A stretch of 20,664 nucleotides of DNA from Phocaeicola plebeius (GTDB lineage Bacteria; Bacteroidota; Bacteroidia; Bacteroidales; Bacteroidaceae): NCBI GenBank assembly GCA_004558305.1, contig SFDG01000069.1:1-20664 (forward strand), given 5' to 3'. The notes under the pieces are model-generated. The model had not been told where the DNA came from. It searched no databases and saw nothing but the letters and a program-made list of their open reading frames with translations. Below are positions 8,513 to 15,184 of the stretch, piece by piece. The position numbers and the translations under genes were made by a program. Position 1 is the first letter of the stretch, and each line of letters starts with the position of its first letter.

Positions 8513-11224
8513 TTAGAATTGAATACTGAATCCGATGGAATAGGAGCGATAGACCGGGTACGAACGTTTGTCGTCGATACCCAGGGTGCTGTTCACCACA
8601 TAGCTGTTGATCATAGGGGTCAGTCCGCTGTAGCCGGTGAGGGTGCCCAGGTTGTTCACGCTGCACGACAGGCGGAGCGAGCTGATGTACTTCGACCGGC
8701 GCAGGGGGACATTCCAGCCCACGGTCAGGTAGTCGAAGTTGAGGTAGTCGCCGCTCTCCAACCAGTAGTCGGTAGCAGTCTGGTCCTTGATGTTCCGCTC
8801 CGGAGCCCCCTTCATGACGTTGTAGTCGGGGAAGCTCGACATGTTCATGTACGTCAGCGAAGTGCCGTTGTAGATTTTGTGTCCGAAGGCACCGTTCATC
8901 TGCAGTGAGATGTCGATGTTCTTGTAGCGGAAGCCGATGTTCGAACCGAGTGTCATCTTCGGGGTGGCCTGGCCGGCGATGTAGCGGTCGCCTTCGTCAT
9001 CGATGCTCACCGTGCCGTCACCGTTCAGGTCGGCGATTTCGTAGCGGTAGCTGCCGTCCTCGTTGCGGGTCAGTCCGGTGCAGTGAGGCAGGTAGAACAC
9101 GCCCAACGGTTGTCCCACGATTTGATAGACGATGTTGTTGTTGCCGCCGTGGAAGCCGGCACCGTTCAGCGAGCCGATGTTGGTGATGTCGGCTGCCGTC
9201 ATCTGCGTGCCGTTGTAGTCACCGCTCAGCGAAATCAGCTTGTTCTTCTGCCACGACAGGTTTACGTTGATGTTCAGCTCCATCTGTTTCTTGCGGATGG
9301 GGGTGAAGCTCACGCCCACTTCCAGTCCGCTGTTGCTCATGCTGCCGAGGTTGGCCAGCAGCTTGTCGTAGGGGAAGGGCGGTACGGGCACGTCGTACAG
9401 GTAGAGCATGTCCGTGGTCTTCGAGTAGTAGTATTCGGCGGTCAGCAGCAGGCGGTTGTGGAAGAATCCCCAGTCGGTACCCACGTTGAAGGTGCTGCGG
9501 GTTTCCCATTTCAGGTCGGGGTTGTCATTGCGGGTGACCCCCATCGTGACCGCCGGCGAGCCGAATACCGATACCACGCCGTTCTGCTGGAGCAGTTTCA
9601 GCGAGTTGTACGAACTGATGCCGCCCAGGTTGCCCGACCGTCCGTAGCCCGTGCGGACCTGTAACTGGCTCAGCCACGATATGTCTTTCAGGAAACTTTC
9701 CGCCTTGGCGTTCCATTCGGCGGACACCGACGGGAAGATGCCCCACGTATGGTTGTCGCCCACCATCGAACTGCCGTCGGCACGGGTGCTGACCGTCAGC
9801 TTGTAGCGGTCCATCAGTGCGTAGCTGACACTTCCCATCACGGAGCCCAACGAGGGGTCCTCGTAGCTGCTGCCTGTCCCTCCGTAGGGACGGATGGAAC
9901 CGGCTCCCAGGTTGTGGTAGGTAAATTCGTTCGAGGTGAATCCCTTCACCAAGGTCCAGAATCCCGTGTTGCGCCGTTTCTGGTATTCGCCGAACAGCAG
10001 CACGTCTATCCGGTGGTCACCCCATGTGTGTCCGTAGTCCAACGATACGTTGCCCAGCCAGTCCTCGCTCTTCTGTTCGCCGCGGGCGGCCTGTCCTTGT
10101 GCCCATACCCAGGTGGGGCAGAACTGCGCGTTCTCCTGCGAGCTGTAGGAGTACGAGCCGAAGCCTGTCAGCCGGAGGTCGTCCGTCAGCCGGAGCTGCA
10201 GCCGCAGGTGGGTATTGAAGTTCAGGTATTTCGTATCGTTCTTCTCCCGGAGCAAGGCTTGGGGAGGATTGATCTGCGAAGCGGTGCTGTTCTTGTCCCA
10301 TCCGCCGGAGGCATTGGGAGCAGTGCCGAAGGTCGGGTTCTGCGAGGCGGCGGAGTAGAACAGTTTCCATTCGTCGAAGATGTCCTTGTTGGTCTGCGAC
10401 GAACCGAAGACCCCCATGTCGATGGTCATCCGGTCGTCGAAGGCCTTCTGCGACAGGTCCAGCTTGGCGACGAAGTTCTGGTAGGCATTGTTGCGGATGA
10501 CCGTCCGGTTGTCCATGAAACCGATGGAAGCACGGTAGTTGGAGTCATCCGTTCCTCCGCTGAACGCCACGTGATGGTTCTGCACCCATCCCGTGCGGGT
10601 AATGGATTGCGGGAAATCGGTATCGTAGCCGCCGTTGTTGTAGTCCGTTCCCAGTTGTTGGGCGGTACGGATGTATTGTGCGGCATTCAGCATCTCGATG
10701 TTCTTGTAGGTATGCTGCATGCCGATATTGCCGTCGTACGAAATATGGAATTGGGAGCCGCTGCCTTTTTTCGTGGTCACCTCGATGACACCCGAAGCGC
10801 CTCGCGATCCGTATTGTGCGGTCTCGGCAGCGTTCTTCAGGATATTGAAGCTCTCGATGTCTGCCGGATAGATACTGCTGAGGGTGGCCAGGTCGGACGA
10901 TACGCCGTCGATGATGACCAACGGGTCGTTGCCGCCGGTCAGTGAGGTGGTGCCTCTTACGCGGACACTGTTCAGCATGGCCATCGGGTTCGATCCGCCC
11001 GTTGTCACGTTGACACCTGCCGCCTGTCCGTTCAGGGCTTCCAGCGGATTGGTCACCAGTCCTTTGTTCATTCTGTCTTGTGTCACTTTATCGACCGATC
11101 CGCTGCCCAGTCTTGTCTTGAGCGTATCCTGCGGCAGTCCGTCTGTAAAGGTTTGTGCAAAGCCGGTGGCGCAGGAGGTCAGTCCCAGCAGCCAGCAGCC
11201 GATTCGTTGTACTGCGTTTGTCAT
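8513..11224 (-). CDS. SusC/RagA-like TonB-dependent transporter
   Basis: This outer-membrane TonB-dependent transporter of 903 aa works with the downstream SusD-like lipoprotein. A signal peptide (about 1-23) is followed almost directly by the plug. R-V-R-G lies at 88-91, D-P-L-V-I-I-D-G at 100-107, and the A-D-I-E-S-F-N-I-L-K and Y-G-S-R-G-A-S-G-V-I-E-V-T-T-K-K-G motifs lie at 121-154. The rest is a beta-barrel ending in Phe, as required for outer-membrane assembly. Most SusC proteins have about 1000-1100 aa and begin with a carboxypeptidase-regulatory-like domain and a V-V-V-G-Y-G type TonB-box region. Both are missing here. A promoter box 22 bp upstream of the ATG leaves no room for them, so the short form looks genuine. 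The transported nutrient is unknown. Confidence 0.95.
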   Translation of the reverse strand: MTNAVQRIGCWLLGLTSCATGFAQTFTDGLPQDTLKTRLGSGSVDKVTQDRMNKGLVTNPLEALNGQAAGVNVTTGGSNPMAMLNSVRVRGTTSLTGGNDPLVIIDGVSSDLATLSSIYPADIESFNILKNAAETAQYGSRGASGVIEVTTKKGSGSQFHISYDGNIGMQHTYKNIEMLNAAQYIRTAQQLGTDYNNGGYDTDFPQSITRTGWVQNHHVAFSGGTDDSNYRASIGFMDNRTVIRNNAYQNFVAKLDLSQKAFDDRMTIDMGVFGSSQTNKDIFDEWKLFYSAASQNPTFGTAPNASGGWDKNSTASQINPPQALLREKNDTKYLNFNTHLRLQLRLTDDLRLTGFGSYSYSSQENAQFCPTWVWAQGQAARGEQKSEDWLGNVSLDYGHTWGDHRIDVLLFGEYQKRRNTGFWTLVKGFTSNEFTYHNLGAGSIRPYGGTGSSYEDPSLGSVMGSVSYALMDRYKLTVSTRADGSSMVGDNHTWGIFPSVSAEWNAKAESFLKDISWLSQLQVRTGYGRSGNLGGISSYNSLKLLQQNGVVSVFGSPAVTMGVTRNDNPDLKWETRSTFNVGTDWGFFHNRLLLTAEYYYSKTTDMLYLYDVPVPPFPYDKLLANLGSMSNSGLEVGVSFTPIRKKQMELNINVNLSWQKNKLISLSGDYNGTQMTAADITNIGSLNGAGFHGGNNNIVYQIVGQPLGVFYLPHCTGLTRNEDGSYRYEIADLNGDGTVSIDDEGDRYIAGQATPKMTLGSNIGFRYKNIDISLQMNGAFGHKIYNGTSLTYMNMSSFPDYNVMKGAPERNIKDQTATDYWLESGDYLNFDYLTVGWNVPLRRSKYISSLRLSCSVNNLGTLTGYSGLTPMINSYVVNSTLGIDDKRSYPVYRSYSIGFSIQF

Positions 11225-11246
11225 AGGTAAAAGGGTTTAATTTTCG

Positions 11247-11254
11247 CAAATGTA
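11247..11254 (-). promoter_or_regulatory. Candidate -7 promoter box for susC operon
   Basis: The minus strand reads TACATTTG, identical to the -7 box before HTCS 1, 22 nt upstream of the susC-like ATG. A second, overlapping TAnnTTTG-like box (TATTTTTG) lies just upstream. No good TTTG -33 element is visible, which would fit a promoter needing an activator such as an HTCS. That dependence is inference. Confidence 0.5.
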
Positions 11255-11336
11255 CAAAAATATGCGGAATAGCCACTCTGTTTGTTCGTCTTTATTTCAG
11301 AGAGCGGGACGGACGGCAAAGGAAAATGAGGAGGTT

Positions 11337-11404
11337 TGAAACACAAAGGGAGGGAAAAAAAGAGATGGAAAACCTTCTTTGCTCTTTTATCCCTTTGTGT
11401 TTCA
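11337..11404. repeat. Long inverted repeat upstream of susC
   Basis: Perfect 15-nt arms at 11337-11351 and 11390-11404 (TGAAACACAAAGGGA and its complement) enclose 38 nt. Inside, an AAAGAG / CTCTTT pair can extend the stem. The arm resembles the CACAGAG-type dispersed repeats at 11753, 13327 and 13411, so this may be two copies head to head. It lies in the susC upstream region and could form a strong hairpin. There is no T-run after either arm. Confidence 0.7.
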
Positions 11405-11444
11405 GAAAGATGTATTTTGATATTTCTGGTGGAAGCTCCGGGTG

Positions 11445-11564
11445 TTAATCGAACAGCCTCCCTGTGGCAGTGCTGGCAGCTACCTGGCAGCGGTCGCAGA
11501 TGTCGGTGAGGGTGGCTCCGCTGTGCGACAGGCCATAGAAGTCGTCTTCGCCGAGCAGGATGTA
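11445..11564 (-). other. Possible gene-end remnant, unrecognised
   Basis: A minus-strand frame is open for 39 codons and ends with TAA at 11445-11447, with a stop just upstream at 11565-11567. Its GC-rich, codon-like composition contrasts with the AT-rich flanks. Translation includes G-E-D-D-F-Y-G-L and L-T-D-I-C-D-R-C, which I cannot assign to a family. It has no start codon and is too short to be intact. It probably belongs to a gene lost when this segment was rearranged, but chance is possible. The rest of 11225-11861 holds the susC promoter, an inverted repeat, a terminator and a dispersed repeat. Confidence 0.25.
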
Positions 11565-11633
11565 TTACAATAGTTCTTTCCACCGCCAAGTTTCTCGAAC
11601 TTCGAATAATCAGCAAACGCTAATAGTTATCAC

Positions 11634-11676
11634 AAAAAAAGCCGGACAGCCCGGTTGCTCCCAACCGCTGTCCGGC
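11634..11676 (-). terminator. Intrinsic terminator, minus strand
   Basis: Outer arms GCCGGACAG (11641-11649) and CTGTCCGGC (11668-11676) pair perfectly. Inside them CGGTTG (11652-11657) pairs with CAACCG (11662-11667) around a 4-nt loop, with two bulged C. On the minus strand the stem is followed by seven T (11634-11640), a classic rho-independent signal. It lies 186 bp past the ATPase stop, far for that gene. It may have belonged to a lost gene, and it still insulates susC from minus-strand read-through. Confidence 0.85.
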
Positions 11677-11752
11677 CTTCCATGCTGTAGGACGCTTTTC
11701 TCAGGTAATAATTTTATTTTATCTGTCACCGTCATCGGAAACTGTTAGTGGT

Positions 11753-11783
11753 TGAAACACAGAGACACAGAGGTCACGGAGTT
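11753..11783 (+). repeat. CACAGAG dispersed repeat, copy A
   Basis: This copy differs at only two of 31 positions from the copy at 13327-13357 and has the same orientation. The core is TGAAACACAGAGACACAGAG followed by GTCACGGAGTT and a T-rich tail. Sequences of this CACAGAG type are common as extragenic repeats in many bacterial genomes. This copy lies just past the 3' end of the ATPase gene, and copy B lies upstream of it. Confidence 0.75.
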
Positions 11784-11861
11784 GTTTTTTTTACTTCAAC
11801 ATTCATGTAGTTGCAGAAAAGTTTGGATAATGTTCCGAAGGATACCACCTCCAAGGTCTTA

Positions 11862-13169
11862 TCATTCGGAACTTATTTCGTTACTAATGGCGAATAGCAT
11901 ATATAAAGGTATATTCCTCACCCCCTCATTGCGCTCGTATGGCAGAAGACTTGTGCGAAGTGAGAGGAGAGGGGAATATTTCTCCCTGTAAGATTTCAAA
12001 CTTTTGGCATTCATCGTATATCCTGCCTTACATTCAAGCGGAATGACATTCAAACCTTCTGAGAGCAAGAAGTCAATTTCTGCCTTGGAGGCTGATGTCC
12101 AGTAATAACTACTCTGTAAATGGCGTAGGGTCTTGAGTTCCTGGCATACATACTGCTCGGTAATGGCACCCTTGAACTCCTCGAATATTCTGCTGCCTTC
12201 AAGAATCACCTTTGGCGACAGACCGCTAAGGCAACGCAGGAGTCCCACATCGAGCAGGAACACCTTAAACGACTTGAGGTCTGCATAGGCTTTCAACGGC
12301 ACGTCAGGTTTTGTGACATTATATGTGCGCAATATCTCGCCCGCATCACTAAGCCACATCAGTGCATCCTCATACTCGCGAGCCCTTGCACCTTCGCGCA
12401 CCAGGCCATAAATGAACTTTTTGTTTTCTTTGGCAAGTTGCGACGGAATGCTGTCCCATACATATCTTATCTTCTCTACAAGACTTTTGGGGGCATGCTT
12501 GGAGAAGTCATTCTCGTAAGCAACAATGATACTATGCTGCACCTCGTCCACTGCAAAATAGTCCTTTGTTTCAATCCATTTCTTCACAGCCGACGGCATA
12601 CCACCGATAATGAGATATTGTTTCAGAAGATGGGTGAGACGCGTCTCGAAAGGTTGGAGCGAACGTGCTCCGCCCAATATGTAATCAACAAGCATCTGCT
12701 CGCCATTGGCACAAAGGAACTCTCTGAATGACATGGGACTCAAGTCGAGGAAATCCACCTTGCCCACGGGGAATGATGTACCCTGATGCAATGCCACTCC
12801 CAAAAGAGAACCTGCGCAGCATATTGCATATTCAGGTGCCTCTTCAGCGAAGTATTTCAGACTTGTCAGTGCCCTTGGCATTTCCTGTACTTCATCGAAG
12901 ATAATTAGCGTACTGTTTGCTTGGATGCGCTTGCCGTGATAGACCGACAGTTGGTTAATGATGTCCTCGGGATGAATCGTTCCGCTGAAAACGCTTTCGA
13001 GTGAGTCAATTTGTTCAAAGTTGATATAACACACATCCCTGAAACATAATCTGCCAAACTCCTTGAGCAGCCAGGTCTTTCCCACCTGTCTTGCCCCACG
13101 CAATATCAGAGGCCTTCTGTCTGCCTTGTTTTGCCATTTCTTCAGTTCTTCTAACAGTAGTCTTTCCAT
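11862..13169 (-). CDS. AAA-type ATPase with DUF4143-like C-terminus
   Basis: This P-loop ATPase has 435 aa, the usual length of the family. Walker A is G-A-R-Q-V-G-K-T at 25-32. Walker B is L-I-I-F-D-E at 88-93, followed by V-Q-E-M as in this group. The second half (about 200-400) has the DUF4143 pattern, including the conserved stretch Y-W-T-S-A-S-K-A-E-I-D-F-L-L near the end. There is no signal or membrane span, so it is cytoplasmic. Such proteins are abundant in Bacteroidetes and their role is not established; links to mobile or toxin-like systems have been suggested. The gene appears intact. It is more AT-rich than its neighbours, stands alone, has three 33-nt tandem units upstream and lies between two direct CACAGAG repeats. 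These signs suggest it arrived as a separate cassette. Confidence 0.88.
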   Translation of the reverse strand: MERLLLEELKKWQNKADRRPLILRGARQVGKTWLLKEFGRLCFRDVCYINFEQIDSLESVFSGTIHPEDIINQLSVYHGKRIQANSTLIIFDEVQEMPRALTSLKYFAEEAPEYAICCAGSLLGVALHQGTSFPVGKVDFLDLSPMSFREFLCANGEQMLVDYILGGARSLQPFETRLTHLLKQYLIIGGMPSAVKKWIETKDYFAVDEVQHSIIVAYENDFSKHAPKSLVEKIRYVWDSIPSQLAKENKKFIYGLVREGARAREYEDALMWLSDAGEILRTYNVTKPDVPLKAYADLKSFKVFLLDVGLLRCLSGLSPKVILEGSRIFEEFKGAITEQYVCQELKTLRHLQSSYYWTSASKAEIDFLLSEGLNVIPLECKAGYTMNAKSLKSYREKYSPLLSLRTSLLPYERNEGVRNIPLYMLFAISNEISSE

Positions 13170-13188
13170 ATAACTTGTATTTATGGGC

Positions 13189-13196
13189 CAAAGTTA
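13189..13196 (-). promoter_or_regulatory. -7 promoter box for the ATPase gene
   Basis: The minus strand reads TAACTTTG, matching TAnnTTTG, 19 nt before the ATG at 13169. No clear -33 TTTG is present. The tandem 33-nt repeats begin about 28 nt further upstream, where an activator or repressor could bind. Confidence 0.55.
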
Positions 13197-13224
13197 CTGA
13201 TAATAAATGGAATCATAAAATTAA

Positions 13225-13323
13225 ATCACATTTTAAGCACGACTTTTTATGTGTATTATCACATTTTCGGCATGACTTTCCATGTAAACCATCACATTTT
13301 CGGCACGACTTTACCTTTTTGTC
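13225..13323. repeat. Three tandem 33-nt repeats upstream of the ATPase gene
   Basis: Units start at 13225, 13258 and 13291, exactly 33 nt apart. The first 22 nt of each are conserved, reading ATCACATTTT, then CGG (AAG in unit 1), then CACGACTTT with one C/T change in unit 2. The last 11 nt vary. Units 2 and 3 match best and unit 1 is most diverged. The minus strand stays open through them and would encode an 11-residue repeat with an S-C-R-K-C-D core, but no start or frame supports a real protein. The block ends 28 nt upstream of the ATPase -7 box. It could be a regulatory binding array, a site acted on by the ATPase, or a mobile-cassette end. Confidence 0.85.
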
Positions 13324-13326
13324 GGA

Positions 13327-13357
13327 TGAAACACAGAGGCACAGAGGGCACGGAGTT
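13327..13357 (+). repeat. CACAGAG dispersed repeat, copy B
   Basis: This copy matches copy A (11753-11783) at 29 of 31 positions in the same orientation. In both copies the 12-mer GTTTGGATAATG follows at almost the same offset (11821-11832 and 13397-13408), so the shared element may be about 80 nt long with a diverged middle. With copy A it brackets about 1.5 kb containing the ATPase gene and its 33-nt array. Confidence 0.75.
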
Positions 13358-13410
13358 TTTGTTGAGAGACGGAACAGAGACAAGGGGATATTGTGTGTTT
13401 GGATAATGGA

Positions 13411-13440
13411 TGAACACAAAGAGACAAAGGTACAAAGGAA
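13411..13440 (+). repeat. CACAGAG-like repeat, diverged copy C
   Basis: The sequence TGAACACAAAGAGACAAAGG, followed by TACAAAGGAA, has the same periodic CACARAG/ACAAAGG pattern as copies A and B but with A for many G. It closely resembles the arms of the inverted repeat at 11337-11404. It lies 53 nt after copy B, so several family members are clustered here. Confidence 0.45.
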
Positions 13441-13591
13441 GTAAGGTTTAAGAGGAAAAAAATCTTTGCCTTCAGGTTGCGCCCGTCCTTGACGGCGACA
13501 GGCAGGTACTATCCAGCGTCTGGTGCAGCAGGGGCACATCACGGGCGAGATCAAGGAGCATTTCCCAGCCGAGCGCATCGCTGACCCCGAC

Positions 13592-13787
13592 AATTTCATT
13601 CTCAACTACCGGCTCAAACAGGCGGCCGTCCTGTTGAATGAAGCAGTCGGCAGACAGGACCATTGCCGAGGTGAGCGACTGTTGCGGTTTCAGTACGCCT
13701 GTGTACTTCAGCCAGTGCTTCAAGAAGCAGTATGGGGTGACGCCACAGGCTTACCGGAAAAGTCAGACGGGAGGAGAGAAGGGTTAG
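13592..13787 (+). pseudogene. Remnant of an AraC-type HTH domain (HTCS C-terminus)
   Basis: From 13592 one frame reads N-F-I-L-N-Y-R-L-K-Q-A-A-V-L-L-N-E, the middle of an AraC-family HTH domain. After about 13640 the homology moves to another frame (T-I-A-E-V-S-D-C-C-G-F-S at 13659 onward). It continues through V-Y-F-S-Q-C-F-K-K-Q-Y-G-V-T-P-Q-A-Y-R-K to a TAG at 13785-13787. This is the same C-terminal signature seen in HTCS 1. A single frameshift and loss of everything upstream show it is the broken tail of a lost regulator, probably an HTCS. Its stop abuts the convergent PLD gene stop, as in an intact convergent pair. The stretch 13441-13591 before it is GC-rich but I recognise nothing in it. 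Confidence 0.75.
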
Positions 13788-15079
13788 AGCACCGGTGTGA
13801 ACAGGTGGGCAAACCAGCCCACGAAGCGTTTCCACGGAGTGCGTTTCTTGTAGGCCTCCCGTGTCAGTATTGTACTGTTCTGTTTGTCCGTGTCAAACAG
13901 CTGGTTCAGTTCGTCGGTAATCGGCAGGTCAAAAATGAAGGCATTCACTTCGTAATCGTAGCGCAGGCTGCGGCTGTTCAGGTTCGTGCTGCCCACGGTA
14001 CAGAAACGGTCGTCCACCGTCATGACCTTCGAATGGTGGAAGCCGCCGTCGTAGATGTAGATGTGTACCCCTTTCTTCCGCAGGCGGTTGGCAATGTAGA
14101 GAGCGGCATCGGGGGTAAAGGGAATGTCCGACTTGCCGGGAATCATGATGTCTACTCTCACTCCGCGCCGGGCGGCTCTTTTCAAGGCACGGCGGATGCT
14201 GGCAGTGGGAGTGAAGTAAGGGTTGATAATCTGTATGCTGTGTTGGGCGGCATCGATGGCAGCGATGTAGGCATGGCGAATGGTGGCAGGGGCTTTGTTG
14301 GGCCGCCGTTGCAGGATGGCCACTTGCTTGCCCAACTGTTCCGGCTCCTGGTAGTAAGTATGGTCTTTCGAGAAAGGGAAGAATTCCTCGCCTTCTATCT
14401 GCTGGCGCGTTTCTTTGTTCCACATGGTCAGGAAAATGCGTTGCAAGTCTTCCACGGCAGGTCCCTTCAGGCAGAGGTGCATGTCGTGCCATTCGCCGAT
14501 TTCAGGCAGCCCGTGGATGTAGTAGTCGGCAATGTTCATGCCGCCGGTGAAGCCTACCTTCCCGTCGATGACAACAATCTTCTGATGGTCGCGACTGGCC
14601 ACGTGGTTGATCCAGGGAAAACGGATGGGGTCGAAAGTCACGATTTCAATGCCCCTTTGGTGAAGGTCTTCCAGCATCTGCCGCCGGATGGGGCGGTTGT
14701 TCGACATGTTGCCGAACGCATCGAACATGGCGCGTACCTTTACGCCTTCTTTCACCTTCTCGGCCAGCACATCGAAAAGGGTGTTGGCAATGGAGTCGTT
14801 GCGGAAATTGAAATATTCCAGGTGGATATGATGGCGGGCCTGCCGGATTTCTTTGAACAGGGAGGCGAATTTCTCGGTGCCGCTTTTCAGCAGTTGCAGC
14901 TCGTTGTTATGGGTGAGTCCGATTCCTTCAGTTTGCAAATACCGCGCAAATACAGAGTCGGAGGGCAATTCTTGTTCTGCTACGAGGGTCTGTGCCTGTG
15001 TCGGGCTTCCCAACCCCAGTATCATCCACACCATCAACAGACAAATCCAATCAATCTTCAATATTCTTTTTTCTTTCAT
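13784..15079 (-). CDS. Phospholipase D / cardiolipin synthase-like protein
   Basis: This protein of 431 aa belongs to the phospholipase D superfamily. Both HKD motifs are present: H165-x-K167-x4-D172 followed by G-F-T-G-G-M-N, and H349-x-K351-x4-D356 followed by G-S-T-N-L-N-S-R-S. These pairs form the two-histidine active site used to cleave or exchange phosphodiester bonds. Bacterial members with this arrangement often make cardiolipin from phosphatidylglycerol. A hydrophobic N-terminal segment (about 8-29) is a signal peptide or single anchor, unlike the two spans of classical ClsA, so it probably acts outside the cytoplasm. The start is set by a signal-like N-terminus and a promoter box 22 nt upstream; the open frame extends further upstream by chance. 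It is divergent from the His-less sensor gene. Confidence 0.88.
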   Translation of the reverse strand: MKEKRILKIDWICLLMVWMILGLGSPTQAQTLVAEQELPSDSVFARYLQTEGIGLTHNNELQLLKSGTEKFASLFKEIRQARHHIHLEYFNFRNDSIANTLFDVLAEKVKEGVKVRAMFDAFGNMSNNRPIRRQMLEDLHQRGIEIVTFDPIRFPWINHVASRDHQKIVVIDGKVGFTGGMNIADYYIHGLPEIGEWHDMHLCLKGPAVEDLQRIFLTMWNKETRQQIEGEEFFPFSKDHTYYQEPEQLGKQVAILQRRPNKAPATIRHAYIAAIDAAQHSIQIINPYFTPTASIRRALKRAARRGVRVDIMIPGKSDIPFTPDAALYIANRLRKKGVHIYIYDGGFHHSKVMTVDDRFCTVGSTNLNSRSLRYDYEVNAFIFDLPITDELNQLFDTDKQNSTILTREAYKKRTPWKRFVGWFAHLFTPVL

Positions 15080-15100
15080 AATGTTCAACCAAATCGGCTG

Positions 15101-15108
15101 CAAAGGTA
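15101..15108 (-). promoter_or_regulatory. -7 promoter box for the PLD-like gene
   Basis: The minus strand reads TACCTTTG (TAnnTTTG), 21 nt before the ATG at 15079. This supports that start over any longer frame. The divergent gene's box is 45 nt away, so the two promoters lie close together and could share a regulator. Confidence 0.55.
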
Positions 15109-15153
15109 CAAAGAAAAAAGACAGAAAAGTTTTCCTAATTCTATAAAAAGAGG

Positions 15154-15161
15154 TAACTTTG
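15154..15161 (+). promoter_or_regulatory. -7 promoter box for the second HTCS-like gene
   Basis: TAACTTTG matches TAnnTTTG, 23 nt before the ATG at 15185. It is the same box sequence as upstream of metF and the ATPase gene. No TTTG is seen at the -33 position. It argues that translation begins at 15185 and not earlier in the long open frame. Confidence 0.55.
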
Positions 15162-15184
15162 TCAGCAATGAAGCATTCCAAGCT

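Noticed and set aside
9749..10945. Plus-strand frame of 398 codons opposite susC
   Set aside because: It is antisense to conserved SusC barrel and plug motifs and is low in recognisable structure.
5045..11224. Classical polysaccharide utilisation locus
   Set aside because: A SusCD pair and an HTCS are present, but no glycoside hydrolase, lyase, esterase or sulfatase is in the window, so a glycan substrate cannot be claimed.
11862..13169. Part of a known anti-phage defence system
   Set aside because: The ATPase stands alone with no nuclease, toxin or other effector beside it. The family alone does not support a defence call.
13225..13323. CRISPR array
   Set aside because: The 33-nt units are contiguous with a partly conserved end, only three copies exist, there are no spacers of regular length and no cas genes nearby.
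13213..13605. Protein with S-C-R-K-C-D repeats on the minus strand
   Set aside because: The repetition comes from the 33-nt tandem DNA units, which are a multiple of three. The frame has no credible start and runs through dispersed repeats.
13784..15079. PLD-type nuclease rather than lipid enzyme
   Set aside because: The two HKD motifs, the N-terminal signal or anchor and the length fit cardiolipin-synthase-like proteins better than the short single-HKD nucleases, though substrate is untested.
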